This document shows, piece by piece, positions 1 through 8,147 of a stretch of DNA of 44,011 bases. The stretch is from assembly GCF_014647795.1 (NCBI RefSeq), contig NZ_BMPW01000041.1:1-44011 (forward strand). The letters are read 5' to 3'. A model generated the notes under the pieces. It did not search any database and had not been told where the DNA came from. It saw only the letters and a program-made list of their open reading frames with translations. This DNA comes from Actinoplanes campanulatus. Lineage in GTDB: Bacteria; Actinomycetota; Actinomycetes; Mycobacteriales; Micromonosporaceae. How positions within the stretch are numbered: the stretch's first letter is position 1; every line of letters starts with the position of its first letter. Position numbers and translations under genes: made by a program.

Positions 1-252
1 GGTGTGGAAGATCGTCGCGGTCCGACCCGACAGCTTCTCCCAGTTCCGGTGCTCCAGATCACGGGGCTTGCTGGTGAACCCACCAGCAGCACCACCCCAC
101 AACACACCACACGACGGAACAAGGTCGGCATCGGTCACACACTGCTTCTTGGCCGGCGCCGCGCTCGCGGCGGTCGGTGCCACGACAGCGGTGCTACCCG
201 CGAATACGGCGGTCAAGGCTGTCACAATCATCGGCAGCTTGGCGCGTCGCAA
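1..252 (-). CDS. Secreted protein N-terminus, GH26-like (partial)
   Basis: Only the first 84 codons are present; the gene runs off the left edge. Translation from a TTG at 252 gives a signal peptide (basic start RRAKLP, a hydrophobic stretch of alanine, valine and threonine, cleavage near ASAAPA), then a mature N-terminus with CVTDADLVPSCGVLWGG and, later, SGRTATIFHT. I recall this opening from secreted actinobacterial proteins annotated as GH26-type beta-mannanase-like hydrolases, but the catalytic part lies outside the window. A GGGGGAG stretch lies 6 nt before the TTG and supports that start; an in-frame ATG follows six codons later. It is divergent from the HAF-repeat gene. The coding call is fairly firm and the family call is tentative. 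Confidence 0.6.
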   Translation of the reverse strand, partial: MRRAKLPMIVTALTAVFAGSTAVVAPTAASAAPAKKQCVTDADLVPSCGVLWGGAAGGFTSKPRDLEHRNWEKLSGRTATIFHT

Positions 253-602
253 AACAATCTCCCCCGTCAGTCCGGCCTCGTTGTCGGCCGGGCATGTGAA
301 AGAGATTCCAGGGCGGCAGGTGCACCCCAAGGACCCGAACCGGTGCCACCCGGTTGCGGCGTCCCAGGCCCCGGGGCGAGCGACTCGCCACGGAGGATCG
401 GCCACGAGAACACCGGGTTTACGAAACCCCGAATACGCGCCTCCGGACCGCCACGACGTCGAGGCTGTCGCCACGACCGCGGACAGCCCTCCGCGCACCA
501 CGGATCGTTGCGTGCGGCTGCCCGAAAACGCCCATGACAGCCTCATCTGCGCTTGCGGACCGGTGGAACGCTGGGCGGAAACCGGCTCGCAAGGGGGATG
601 CG
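253..602. other. Divergent intergenic region with two short inverted repeats
   Basis: This 350-bp stretch lies between the divergent GH26-like and HAF-repeat genes. I see no convincing gene in it. It holds two 6-3-6 inverted repeats about 25 bp apart: GGCGAG-CGA-CTCGCC at 375-389 and GGGTTT-ACG-AAACCC at 415-429. Either could be a protein-binding site for the rightward promoter. Confidence 0.4.
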
Positions 603-1550
603 ATGTCCATCGGAACCGTTGCACTGCTCGCCGCGACCGCAGTGCTGGCCGCACCGGCCACCACGGTCGAGTGGAAGGTCGTCGATCTCGGCGCCGGCCC
701 CGACAGCTATCCGGCCGCGGTCAACGATCGAGGTCAGGTGGCGGTCAACCGGTCGGCGACGGCGTACCTGTGGCACAACGGCACACTCACCGATCTCGGT
801 GACCTGGGCGGCGGCTACGCGATCGTCAACGACGTCAACAACCGCGGCGAGGCGGTCGGCTGGAGCTACACCGCCGACAACGCCCAGCACGCCTTCCTGT
901 GGCGCAACGGCGTCATGACCGATCTCGGCACCCTGCCCGGCGGGTTCTTCTCCTCCGCCGAGGCGATCAACGACCGGGGCGAGATCGTCGGCGAGAGCAC
1001 CACCGCCGACAACAGCAGGCACGCCTTCCACTGGAAGAACGGCGTGCTGACCGACCTGGGTGGTGAGGAGTCGGCCGCCCACGACATCAACGACGCCGGG
1101 CAGGTCGCCGGTCTGCGGGGAAACCGGTTCAATGTCGCTTTCCCGGTGCGGTGGTGGCACGGTCAGCGCCGGGACCTGAGCACCGAGCAGGGCACCGCCG
1201 ACGCCGTCAACGACCGGGGTCACATCCTGATCAACTTCAAGGGCGACGGATCGTACGATCGAAGCGCCCTGTGGCGCAACGGGCGCCTCACCGCGCTGGA
1301 GCCTCCGGCGGACGCCACGAACTTCCACGTCGGGGCCGTCAACGACCGGGACCAGGCGGTCGGGTTCACCGCCGACACGCCGTCGGATCTCGACGCCGTG
1401 CTGTGGCAGAACGGCCGCGCCGTCCGGCTGCCGAACGTCGGCCGGGTCGCCTCGGCGTGGGCCCTCGACAACCGCGGCCGGATCGTCGGGACGAGTTCGG
1501 TCGAGGAGGGCAGCACGGAGACCCGCGCCGTGATGTGGGTTCGCGGCTGA
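603..1550 (+). CDS. HAF-repeat extracellular protein
   Basis: This 315-residue protein is built of about seven repeats with the signature NDRGxIVGxS followed by AxLWxNGxxTDLGxLxGG, which is the HAF family of probable extracellular repeats. Repeat cores are visible as NDRGQVAV, NNRGEAVGWS, NDRGEIVGES, NDAGQVAGL, NDRGHILI, NDRDQAVGF and DNRGRIVGTS. A short hydrophobic N-terminus (IGTVALLAATAVLAAPATT) acts as signal peptide. The ATG at 603 is preceded by AAGGGGG, whereas an upstream extension in the same frame has no secretion signal. The biochemical function of HAF repeats is unknown; a propeller-like fold is likely. A perfect hairpin at 1726-1758 ends the transcript. Confidence 0.82.
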   Translation: MSIGTVALLAATAVLAAPATTVEWKVVDLGAGPDSYPAAVNDRGQVAVNRSATAYLWHNGTLTDLGDLGGGYAIVNDVNNRGEAVGWSYTADNAQHAFLWRNGVMTDLGTLPGGFFSSAEAINDRGEIVGESTTADNSRHAFHWKNGVLTDLGGEESAAHDINDAGQVAGLRGNRFNVAFPVRWWHGQRRDLSTEQGTADAVNDRGHILINFKGDGSYDRSALWRNGRLTALEPPADATNFHVGAVNDRDQAVGFTADTPSDLDAVLWQNGRAVRLPNVGRVASAWALDNRGRIVGTSSVEEGSTETRAVMWVRG

Positions 1551-1725
1551 CCACGGCTCGGACAAAACTTCCGGCAAAGGTTCGGAAGTATCGGCGGAGC
1601 CGCTTCGGCGAGCGTCACCGATACGGCGCTTCCGTACGTTCGGCCTGGTGCGCGCTCCACAGCATTTATATGGTCAGCCTATTCCTGGGTAGCCCGGAGT
1701 CGCATTCTGGTGAATGCACGCCGGT

Positions 1726-1758
1726 CCGGCGTGCTCGGTTATCAATCGAGCACGCCGG
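1726..1758. terminator. Bidirectional terminator hairpin
   Basis: A perfect 12-bp stem (CCGGCGTGCTCG, 9-nt loop, CGAGCACGCCGG) lies between the convergent HAF-repeat gene and the GH43/GH62 pseudogene. It has no clear T-tract on either strand, as is usual in actinomycetes. Confidence 0.65.
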
Positions 1759-1800
1759 GCTGACATCCCCACCGATATTGGTCGTGTTTCCGGTCGCCGC

Positions 1801-3036
1801 CTAGCGCTGCAGGGTGAGCAGGCCCGGCCGCCACGGCAGTTGGTCGTAGGCGCCGCCGGCGCTCGGGTTCTTGCCCTGGTAGAGCAACTGGAGGTTGCAG
1901 GGGTCGACGGTCATGGTCTGGTCCGGGTTGCCGCGCACCAGGTCGCCGTGACTGATGTCGTTGGTCCAGGTGGCGCCGCTGTTGACCCGGCCCGCGAAGG
2001 GGTTGTTCTCGCTGGCCGCCTGCGGTGTCCACGAACCGCCCAGGCTGGTGGCGGTGAACGAGCGGAAGTAGCGGTACCCCTGTGCGCCGATCGCCTCGAC
2101 GAGCATTACTGGTTATGGCCCTGCACCTTGTAGACCTGCACCGCTTCGAACAGGTTGTTCGTCGAGTCGCTCATGATCGTCGTGTATGAGGAGCCGAAGT
2201 TGCCCGGGAAGTTGCCGATCGGCATGCTGGCCCGGTAGATCTTGCCGTTGTCGCCGGCGAAGAACAGGTACATGTTCTGCCCGTCGCCGATCAGGGTCTG
2301 GTCGATCGGGCCGGTGCCGGAGCCGGAGATGCTGCCGGTGAAGAGCGGCTGCGGCGCGGACCACCCGTTGGGGTTGGTCGGGTCGCTGGACGTCCGGTAG
2401 ATGAACGGCCACGCGCCCCACTGATAGGCCAGCACCCAGATGTTCTTCGGGGCGAAGTAGAACAGGGTGGGCGCCACGGCGGCCTGGCTCATCCCGTTCT
2501 GGCTGGCCGAGGCCATGTCGGACCAGTTGGTGAACCGGCTGAAGTTCATCGAGCCGTAGGTCGATCCGGAGACGTTCGACGCGTAGACCAGGTGCTGGCC
2601 GTTATGGACGACGTTGGTGAAGTCCTTCAGCGACACCCACCCGGACCGGGGTTCGGCCAGCACGCCCGTGGACGTCCAGCGGTAGCTCGATGGGAGGGTG
2701 CACGAGCCGCCCGGCGCCGAGGGCGAGGGCGACGACGAAGGCGGCGACGAGGGCGTGGTCGTTCCGGTGCAGGCCACACCTTTGACGGCGAAGTCGGCCG
2801 GTACGGCGCCCGAGGGCGTCGGTGAACGGCCCGGTCGGGCTGCCGGCCACGCCGACACCGATGGCCATCCGGCCGGTCGACCGGTTCTTGACCGGATGGA
2901 CGCGGCCGTTGTGCACCAGCGGCGCCGGGTCGACGGTGTAGACGGTCTGCACGATCGCGTTGTCGGCGTGCGCGGTGGAGGGGACGGCGACGCCGGCGCA
3001 CACCAGGGCGACAACCCACAAAATCCTTCTCAGCAT
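1801..3036 (-). pseudogene. Decayed GH43/GH62 arabinofuranosidase
   Basis: Reading leftward, the ATG at 3036 opens a good signal peptide ([20 protein letters not shown], then TAHA). It is followed by GH43-like pieces: [19 protein letters not shown], then directly [19 protein letters not shown], segments normally far apart in GH43 enzymes. Near 2800 the sense continues in another frame as [13 protein letters not shown], a Ser/Pro linker and a GH62 catalytic domain ([11 protein letters not shown] to [10 protein letters not shown]). At 2106-2108 this frame stops in TAATG. The last 100 residues of GH62 ([14 protein letters not shown] to RPGLLTLQR) lie in a third frame ending at 1801. Compared with the paralogue at 14810-16159, exactly 4 nt are missing at the TAATG point. 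GH62 removes arabinose from arabinoxylan. The gene probably makes no full enzyme. Confidence 0.8.
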
Positions 3037-3074
3037 CGGAAAACGACTCCGTCCGCGTTGGACGAATCGGTTTT

Positions 3075-3086
3075 GAGAGCGCTAAC
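3075..3086 (-). promoter_or_regulatory. Candidate LacI-family operator (weak half)
   Basis: On the minus strand this reads GTTAGCGCTCTC, centred about 45 nt before the GH43/GH62 start codon. The central AGCGCT is the dyad core of many actinobacterial LacI-type operators. Its outer bases match better on one side than the other. It resembles the stronger sites at 16322 and 39767. Confidence 0.45.
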
Positions 3087-3325
3087 AGCTTGAGTCGGAA
3101 GGTTGCCAGGATGTTTCCAGACATTCAGGGGTTGCTTAGCCGATCCGCCGTGCACATCACATGGCGAAATTCGCAGCACGAACTCTTTCGAGAAAACTGT
3201 TATACCGATGCACGATCTGAGGTCGCCACCGATCATCGTTGAAATTTACGAATACCATCCGTAACATCCGGAACACCACAGCATTGACATGAGTGGATAC
3301 CTGAGTCCGACATCCGGAGGCTTCC

Positions 3326-4594
3326 ATGGCACAGGGAAGGGCAAGGAACCGCGGCGTGCTCGGCACGGCTGCCGCCGCGGCGGCGTTGTTGATCGCCGCG
3401 GGGACGGCGGTCCTCGCCGGCGGAACCGCCTCGGCCGGGCCGAACACCGCCCTGGCCGCCACCGCGGGATGCGGAAAGGCGCCGACGCTCCGGGACGGCA
3501 CCTACACGATCCAGAGCGGCGGCCAGGCCCGGACGTACATCCTGCGACTGCCGGCCAACTACACCAGCACCCAGTCCTACCGCCTCGTCGTCGGGCTGCA
3601 CTGGCTCAACGGCAGCGCCAACGATGTGATCGCCAACGGGTTCTACGGCCTGCAGCAACGGTCCGGCAACAGCGCGGTCTTCGTGGCGCCCCAGGGCCTG
3701 GACGCCGGTTGGGCCAACACCGGCGGACGTGACGTGACCCTGGTCGACGACATCCTGCGGGTGGTCGAGAACGACCTGTGCATCGACACCTCGCAGCGAT
3801 TCGCGCTGGGCTTCAGTTACGGCGGCGCGATGAGCTACGCCCTCGCCTGTGCCCGGCCGGCCGTGTTCCGGGCGGTCGCGCCGATCGCCGGCGCCAACCT
3901 CAGCGGATGTTCCTCGGCCTCCCAGCCGGTCGCCTACTTCGGCATCCACGGCATCCGGGACAGTGTCCTGAACATCTCGTCGGGCCGCACGATCCGGGAC
4001 TCCTTCGTCCGCGCGAACGGCTGCGCGGCGCAGAACCCGCCGGAACCGGCGCAGGGCAGCGGAACACACCTCACCACCGCCTACTCGGGTTGCCGGTCCG
4101 GATATCCGGTCCAGTGGGCCGCGTTCGACGGCGACCACGTGCCTCTTCCGGTCGACCGCAACGCCGGCACCTCCTGGGTCTCCGGCGAGGTGTGGCAGTT
4201 CTTCAGCCAGTTCGGGGGCACCACCACGCCGTCGAGTTCACCGTCGAGCCCCTCCCCCTCCTCGCCGGGCGGCACGGCGTGCCGTGCCACGGCCACCGTC
4301 AACGCCTGGAACAACGGGCTCACCGCGAACATCACCGTCACCAACACCGGCGTCTCCAGCATCAACGGCTGGGCCGTCACCTTCGGCCTCCCGGCGGGCC
4401 AGAGCATCACCGGCGGCTGGAACGCCACCTACGCGCCCACGTCCGGGCGGGTCACCGCAGGCAACGTCGGGTACAACGCGGTCCTGGCGCCCGGCGCGTC
4501 CGTCAGCTTCGGGTTCCAGGCCACGCACACCGGCGACAGCGGGACACCGACCGGGTACACGCTCAACGGCTCCGCCTGCGTCAGCGGCGGCTGA
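3326..4594 (+). CDS. Secreted feruloyl-esterase-like hydrolase with CBM2
   Basis: This 422-residue enzyme has a signal peptide (residues 1-37, ending GGTASAG), an alpha/beta-hydrolase domain of the feruloyl esterase/PHB-depolymerase-like (LpqC) group (about 48-290), a Ser/Pro linker (about 295-312) and a C-terminal family 2 carbohydrate-binding module (about 314-420, with NAWNNG, NGWAVTF and GGWNATYAP). The nucleophile is in GFSYGG at 162-167 (S164), and a late GDH motif (DGDHVPLP) probably carries the catalytic histidine. It should release ferulate or a related acyl group from xylan while bound to cellulose or xylan. GGAGG lies 7 nt before the ATG. It is divergent from the damaged GH43/GH62 gene, and a hairpin follows it. 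Confidence 0.85.
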   Translation: MAQGRARNRGVLGTAAAAAALLIAAGTAVLAGGTASAGPNTALAATAGCGKAPTLRDGTYTIQSGGQARTYILRLPANYTSTQSYRLVVGLHWLNGSANDVIANGFYGLQQRSGNSAVFVAPQGLDAGWANTGGRDVTLVDDILRVVENDLCIDTSQRFALGFSYGGAMSYALACARPAVFRAVAPIAGANLSGCSSASQPVAYFGIHGIRDSVLNISSGRTIRDSFVRANGCAAQNPPEPAQGSGTHLTTAYSGCRSGYPVQWAAFDGDHVPLPVDRNAGTSWVSGEVWQFFSQFGGTTTPSSSPSSPSPSSPGGTACRATATVNAWNNGLTANITVTNTGVSSINGWAVTFGLPAGQSITGGWNATYAPTSGRVTAGNVGYNAVLAPGASVSFGFQATHTGDSGTPTGYTLNGSACVSGG

Positions 4595-4630
4595 CCGGGT
4601 CGGCTCGGGAAAGCAAAGGCGGTCACAGGA

Positions 4631-4662
4631 TGCCCGGCGCGCGATCATCGATGCGCCGGGCA
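4631..4662. terminator. Bidirectional terminator hairpin
   Basis: A perfect 10-bp stem (TGCCCGGCGC, 12-nt loop, GCGCCGGGCA) lies between the convergent esterase-CBM2 and DUF1772 genes. Confidence 0.6.
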
Positions 4663-4684
4663 GCACCGTACGCCCGTAGCGCAC

Positions 4685-5149
4685 TCAGTGCCGGCGGATC
4701 ACGCCGATCAGCAGCACGGCACACCCGGCCAGGCAGAGGACGGTCCGGGCGTGGTTGGCCGGGTTCCAGCCGGCCAGGAACTCCGACCAGGCGACCGTGC
4801 CGGCATTCAGGCGGTTGTTCAGCGGCACGTTGATCGCGGCCGTGACACCGAGAGCTCCGACGAGCGTCAGCATCGCACCGGCCAGCAACCACGCACTGCC
4901 GGGCCGCGGCCACGTGGCGATCGCCCGGACGATCATCGCGACGCACAGGGCCGAGACACCTAGCAGGGCGATCATGAGAGGTGGACGCTGCGCGGTCACG
5001 TTGAGCGAGCGCATCGCGGCCGCGCCGTCCGGATCAGGCAACCGGCGCAGACCACTCATGACGAACGCGGAGAACGCGAAGAACACACCGGCGAGCAACC
5101 CGCTCCCGATGACGGTCGCGGCGGTGAGAACATCCCAGGCACGAGTCAT
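4685..5149 (-). CDS. DUF1772 membrane protein
   Basis: This 154-residue integral membrane protein has four hydrophobic segments and the DUF1772 (anthrone oxygenase-like) signature: GSGLLAGVFFAFSAFVMSGL near the N-terminus, ITAAINVPLN-type text in the middle (here VTAAINVPLNNRLNAG), and WNPANHARTVLC before the last helix. Some fungal relatives oxidise anthrones; most bacterial members have no assigned role. It is divergent from the AraC-type gene at 5229, with 79 bp between them, so that regulator may control it. Length is normal for the family. Confidence 0.85.
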   Translation of the reverse strand: MTRAWDVLTAATVIGSGLLAGVFFAFSAFVMSGLRRLPDPDGAAAMRSLNVTAQRPPLMIALLGVSALCVAMIVRAIATWPRPGSAWLLAGAMLTLVGALGVTAAINVPLNNRLNAGTVAWSEFLAGWNPANHARTVLCLAGCAVLLIGVIRRH

Positions 5150-5216
5150 GACTTATGTCACCGCAGCTCGATGAGCTGATCCATGCGGCGGGCACCTGAT
5201 TCCATACGCGAGCGTC

Positions 5217-5222
5217 TACGCT
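5217..5222 (+). promoter_or_regulatory. -10 hexamer TACGCT, probable leaderless start
   Basis: TACGCT ends 6 nt before the ATG at 5229, and there is no ribosome binding site. This geometry puts transcription start at or next to the start codon. Confidence 0.5.
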
Positions 5223-5228
5223 TGGCCG

Positions 5229-6179
5229 ATGGATCCCGTCGCCGGCCTTCTGGATCCGCGGGCGCGGGGAGCATTCATTCTGCGCTCGCTGCTGTCCGGG
5301 CCGTGGTCGATACGGATCGAGGACGAGGCTCCACTGACCCTGGTGGCGGTCGTCCGGGGAACGGCGTACGTCGACGTGGGTACGGCGACGACCGAGATCA
5401 TGCCGGGGGATGTGGCCGTCGTGCGGGGTCCCCGCCCGTACACGGTGGCCGGTTCCGCCGGCACCGCACCGCAGGTCGCCATCGGACCGGACCAGGTCTG
5501 CCGGCCGATAGCCGGCGTGGTCGGCGCCCGGCCGATGGGACCACTCGGACTGCGGTCCTGGGGAAATGATCCGGACGGCGCCACGATGCTGCTCACCGGG
5601 ACGTACCACTCGCCGGCCGAGATCAGCCGGTCGCTGCTCGCGGCGCTGCCGGATCTGCTCGTGCTGCGGCCCGGTGAGTGGGACTCCTGGCTGATCGACC
5701 ACCTCATCCACGAGGTCGATCGAGACGCTTCCGGCCAGGACGTCGTCCTGGACCGGCTGCTCGACCTGGTCCTGATCACCGCCGTGCGGACCTGGCTCGC
5801 ACGGCCGGATGCGCATCCGCCGCGCTGGTACACCGCCCAGGACGATCCGATCGTCGGCGCCGCCCTGACCTGTATCCACGCGCGTCCCGGCCAAGCCTGG
5901 ACGGTTGCCTCCCTGGCCGCCCAGGCACGCTGCTCACGCGCGGCGCTGGCACGCCGGTTCACCGAACTCGTGGGCGTCCCGCCGATGACCTACCTGACCG
6001 AGTGGCGTCTGTCCTGTGCCGCCGACATGCTCACCCGCAGTGACGCGACCTTGGAGGCGATCGCCCGCGACGTCGGGTACGCCAGCCCGTTCGCGCTCAG
6101 CGCCGCGTTCAAGCGGGTCCGTGGAGTGTCCCCACGCACACTGCGCAGCGGCGCTGCCAGCCGAGCCGGTCGACTCTGA
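5229..6179 (+). CDS. AraC-family regulator with N-terminal cupin domain
   Basis: This 316-residue protein has an N-terminal AraC-type cupin (GPWSIRIEDEAPLTLVAVVR, then IMPGDVAVVRGPRPY, residues about 20-190) and a C-terminal AraC double helix-turn-helix (about 215-310, with TVASLAAQARCSRAALARRF, FTELVGVPPMTYLTEWRL and DVGYASPFALSAAFKRVRG). The overall form matches the cupin_6 AraC regulators often found beside small oxidoreductases or membrane proteins. It is divergent from the DUF1772 gene, which makes that gene the likeliest target. The ligand cannot be told. The mRNA is probably leaderless. Confidence 0.9.
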   Translation: MDPVAGLLDPRARGAFILRSLLSGPWSIRIEDEAPLTLVAVVRGTAYVDVGTATTEIMPGDVAVVRGPRPYTVAGSAGTAPQVAIGPDQVCRPIAGVVGARPMGPLGLRSWGNDPDGATMLLTGTYHSPAEISRSLLAALPDLLVLRPGEWDSWLIDHLIHEVDRDASGQDVVLDRLLDLVLITAVRTWLARPDAHPPRWYTAQDDPIVGAALTCIHARPGQAWTVASLAAQARCSRAALARRFTELVGVPPMTYLTEWRLSCAADMLTRSDATLEAIARDVGYASPFALSAAFKRVRGVSPRTLRSGAASRAGRL

Positions 6180-6182
6180 GGC

Positions 6183-7045
6183 ACTACGCGCCGGCGATCG
6201 CTTCGCTCTCCTGGCCGACGATGGGCCCGCGACGGATCTCGTCGTCACCCAGGGTACGCCGCGACTCGACCTCCAGATCGATGCGAGCGTGTGCCGGGTC
6301 CTGCATGGATTCGCCGAAGACCGCGAACTGTCCCGCCGACCCATGTGGTGCCGAGCTGGGTGACGTCGGGTGCGTCGCCCCCGCCCGCCGCGGTGCTGAT
6401 CATGGTCAGGGCGGCCGCCCAGTCCAGCATCCGCAGCTCGACCGTGATGTTCGGGTGCAGACGATGGAACTCGTCCGCTTCGACCTGCATCGACCTCAGC
6501 GCGTCGGTCCCGTTCGGCATGAACCAGAATTTGATCGTCACGGGATCCGCCGACGCTGGTGTGTGTGGCGCACTTCGATCTCGGCGCGCCGTGTCGCGGG
6601 ACGTGGCTGCCAATGCCGGCGTACCGGCGGGCGCGGTCTCCGTGCCCGTCGCTATCCAATGGTGGCCGGGCCGGTCCGGGTCGAAGACCGGGACGAAGCT
6701 GACTTTGTGCTGGCGAAAGGACGCGCCGGTGCGGCTGATGCGGCAGTCGATCTCGTACGGCTCCGGGGCCAGCCCGGCGATCGCCGATCGCTGTTGCACC
6801 GCCGCGACGTCGTCGGGATGCACGATCGAGATCCACGGCGATCCGGCCGCCTGAGCGCCGGCTCCCGTGTAGCGCACCGCGTGCGGGTTCGCGTACATGA
6901 TCGTCCCGGGTCCCGATATCACCCAGACGCTGTGCGGAATCGCCTCAGCCAACGAGCGCACGTCCACGCCGGGTGGCGGCGGACCGCTTCCGGCAGGCGT
7001 CTCGTCGCGGCATGGGAGCATGCCGAGCGTCCGATGTCCGAGCAT
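6183..7045 (-). pseudogene. PAS domain joined to a solute-binding-protein fragment, truncated
   Basis: From the ATG at 7045 (GGAAGGTGA just upstream) the product has a PAS domain (residues about 30-145: LAEAIPHSVWVISGPGTIMY, YTGAG, SIVHPDDVAAVQQ, RHWIATGT-like end). A 30-residue spacer follows, then the first 70 residues of an extracellular sugar-binding protein (VTIKFWFMPNGTDALRSMQV, HPNITVELRMLDWAAAL, GDAPDVTQLGTTWVG). Solute-binding proteins are about 400 residues, so most of this module is missing. After TTWVG (near 6340) the open frame becomes arginine-rich and unnatural, while another frame reads QFAVFGESMQDPAHARIDLE and continues to a stop at 6183. I read this as a deletion plus frameshift. 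The start of the gene looks normal. Confidence 0.6.
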
Positions 7046-7190
7046 GATTCACCTTCCCGCGTGACCGGGGCACCCGCTGCCCCTCCGGTGGGTCAATCGG
7101 TGACTTCGACCACGGGGTGAGTTCGGCACGGGTACGGGACGGTGGCATCGGGCCGAAAACGCCACCGATGATGCCCCGGTGCGGCCGGGC

Positions 7191-8078
7191 TCAAGGGGCG
7201 ACCAGATCCTCCGCGGTGTGGGTGGCGGCGACCTCGGTGGCGGCCCGGACGAAGGCGGCCACGGCCGGTGAGCGCGAGGCCTGCGGCCAGGCGACGGCGA
7301 GGGTCGACGGTCGCAGGCCGCGGACCGGCCGGTACGCGATCCCGGGCCGCCGGTGCCGCCGGATCAGCGAAAGCGGCGGGAACCAGACCACGGTGCCGAG
7401 CTCGATCATGTTGAAGATCTGCGCCAGGTCCCGGCAGGGCGGCAGCACGCTTCCCGGAGGTGGCGCCCCGGTCTCGTCGTCGGCGGGCGCGCCGTCGGGA
7501 AGCAGCCGCCCGGCCAGGTCGGCCGGCTCCAGCCCGTCACGCGCGGCCAACGGGTCGTCCACCGCGAGCGCCACCAGCCGCGGTTCGGTGAGCAGCGGCT
7601 CGAAGTCCAGGCCACGGTCGTCGAAGGGCGTCGGCAGCATCGCCACGTCCGCGCGGCCGTCCCACAGCGCCGGCACCTGTTCGCCGCGCGCGCCCATCAG
7701 CAGCTCGACCGGCACCGCGGCCGGGTCGCGCTGGTACTCGGCGAGCATCCGGGGCAGCAGGCCGGCATCGTAGTCCGGTTTGAAGGCCAGCCGCAGCGCC
7801 GGCGCCGGACGCCCGGCGTTGCGGACCCGCCGGTCGGCCGCGGTGACCGCGTCGAGCGCGATCCGGGCGTCGCGCAGCAGCACCCGCCCGGCCTCGGTGA
7901 GCGCGACCTGGCGGGTGGTTCGCTCCAGTAGCTGCACGCCGAGCTGCCGTTCCAGCTCGCGGATCGCCCGGGACAGTGGAGGCTGCGCCATGCCGAGCCG
8001 TTCGGCCGCACGCCCGAAATGCAGTTCTTCCGCGACGGCGACGAAATACCGCAGCTGCCGGACCTCGAGGCCACTCAT
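7191..8078 (-). CDS. LysR-family transcriptional regulator
   Basis: This 295-residue protein has a classic N-terminal LysR winged helix (VRQLRYFVAVAEELHFGRAA, ERLGMAQPPLSRAIRELERQ, LLERTTRQVALTEAG) and a C-terminal effector domain starting near residue 90. It belongs with the many regulators of oxidative or aromatic metabolism, but the effector is unknown. It is divergent from the NmrA-like gene at 8148 with only 69 bp between them, so it probably controls that gene. A TACCGT hexamer 6 nt before the ATG, with no ribosome binding site, suggests a leaderless mRNA. Confidence 0.92.
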   Translation of the reverse strand: MSGLEVRQLRYFVAVAEELHFGRAAERLGMAQPPLSRAIRELERQLGVQLLERTTRQVALTEAGRVLLRDARIALDAVTAADRRVRNAGRPAPALRLAFKPDYDAGLLPRMLAEYQRDPAAVPVELLMGARGEQVPALWDGRADVAMLPTPFDDRGLDFEPLLTEPRLVALAVDDPLAARDGLEPADLAGRLLPDGAPADDETGAPPPGSVLPPCRDLAQIFNMIELGTVVWFPPLSLIRRHRRPGIAYRPVRGLRPSTLAVAWPQASRSPAVAAFVRAATEVAATHTAEDLVAP

Positions 8079-8084
8079 ATCGCC

Positions 8085-8090
8085 ACGGTA
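8085..8090 (-). promoter_or_regulatory. -10 hexamer TACCGT, probable leaderless start of the LysR gene
   Basis: On the minus strand TACCGT ends 6 nt before the ATG at 8078, and no Shine-Dalgarno sequence is present. The divergent gene at 8148 has TTGACT at 8136-8141 at the same distance, a weaker match. Confidence 0.5.
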
Positions 8091-8147
8091 TCAATGGGGA
8101 TCGAATCGGTCCTTCACTGTCCGTCGCGCCGGGCGTTGACTGGCCGC

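Noticed and set aside
4-537. A plus-strand open frame at the left edge
   Set aside because: The composition is unnatural, and the minus strand here encodes a good signal peptide and mature N-terminus.
543-1577. A minus-strand open frame opposite the HAF-repeat gene
   Set aside because: It mirrors the repeat codons of the plus-strand gene. The sense protein has a signal peptide and a ribosome binding site; this one has neither.
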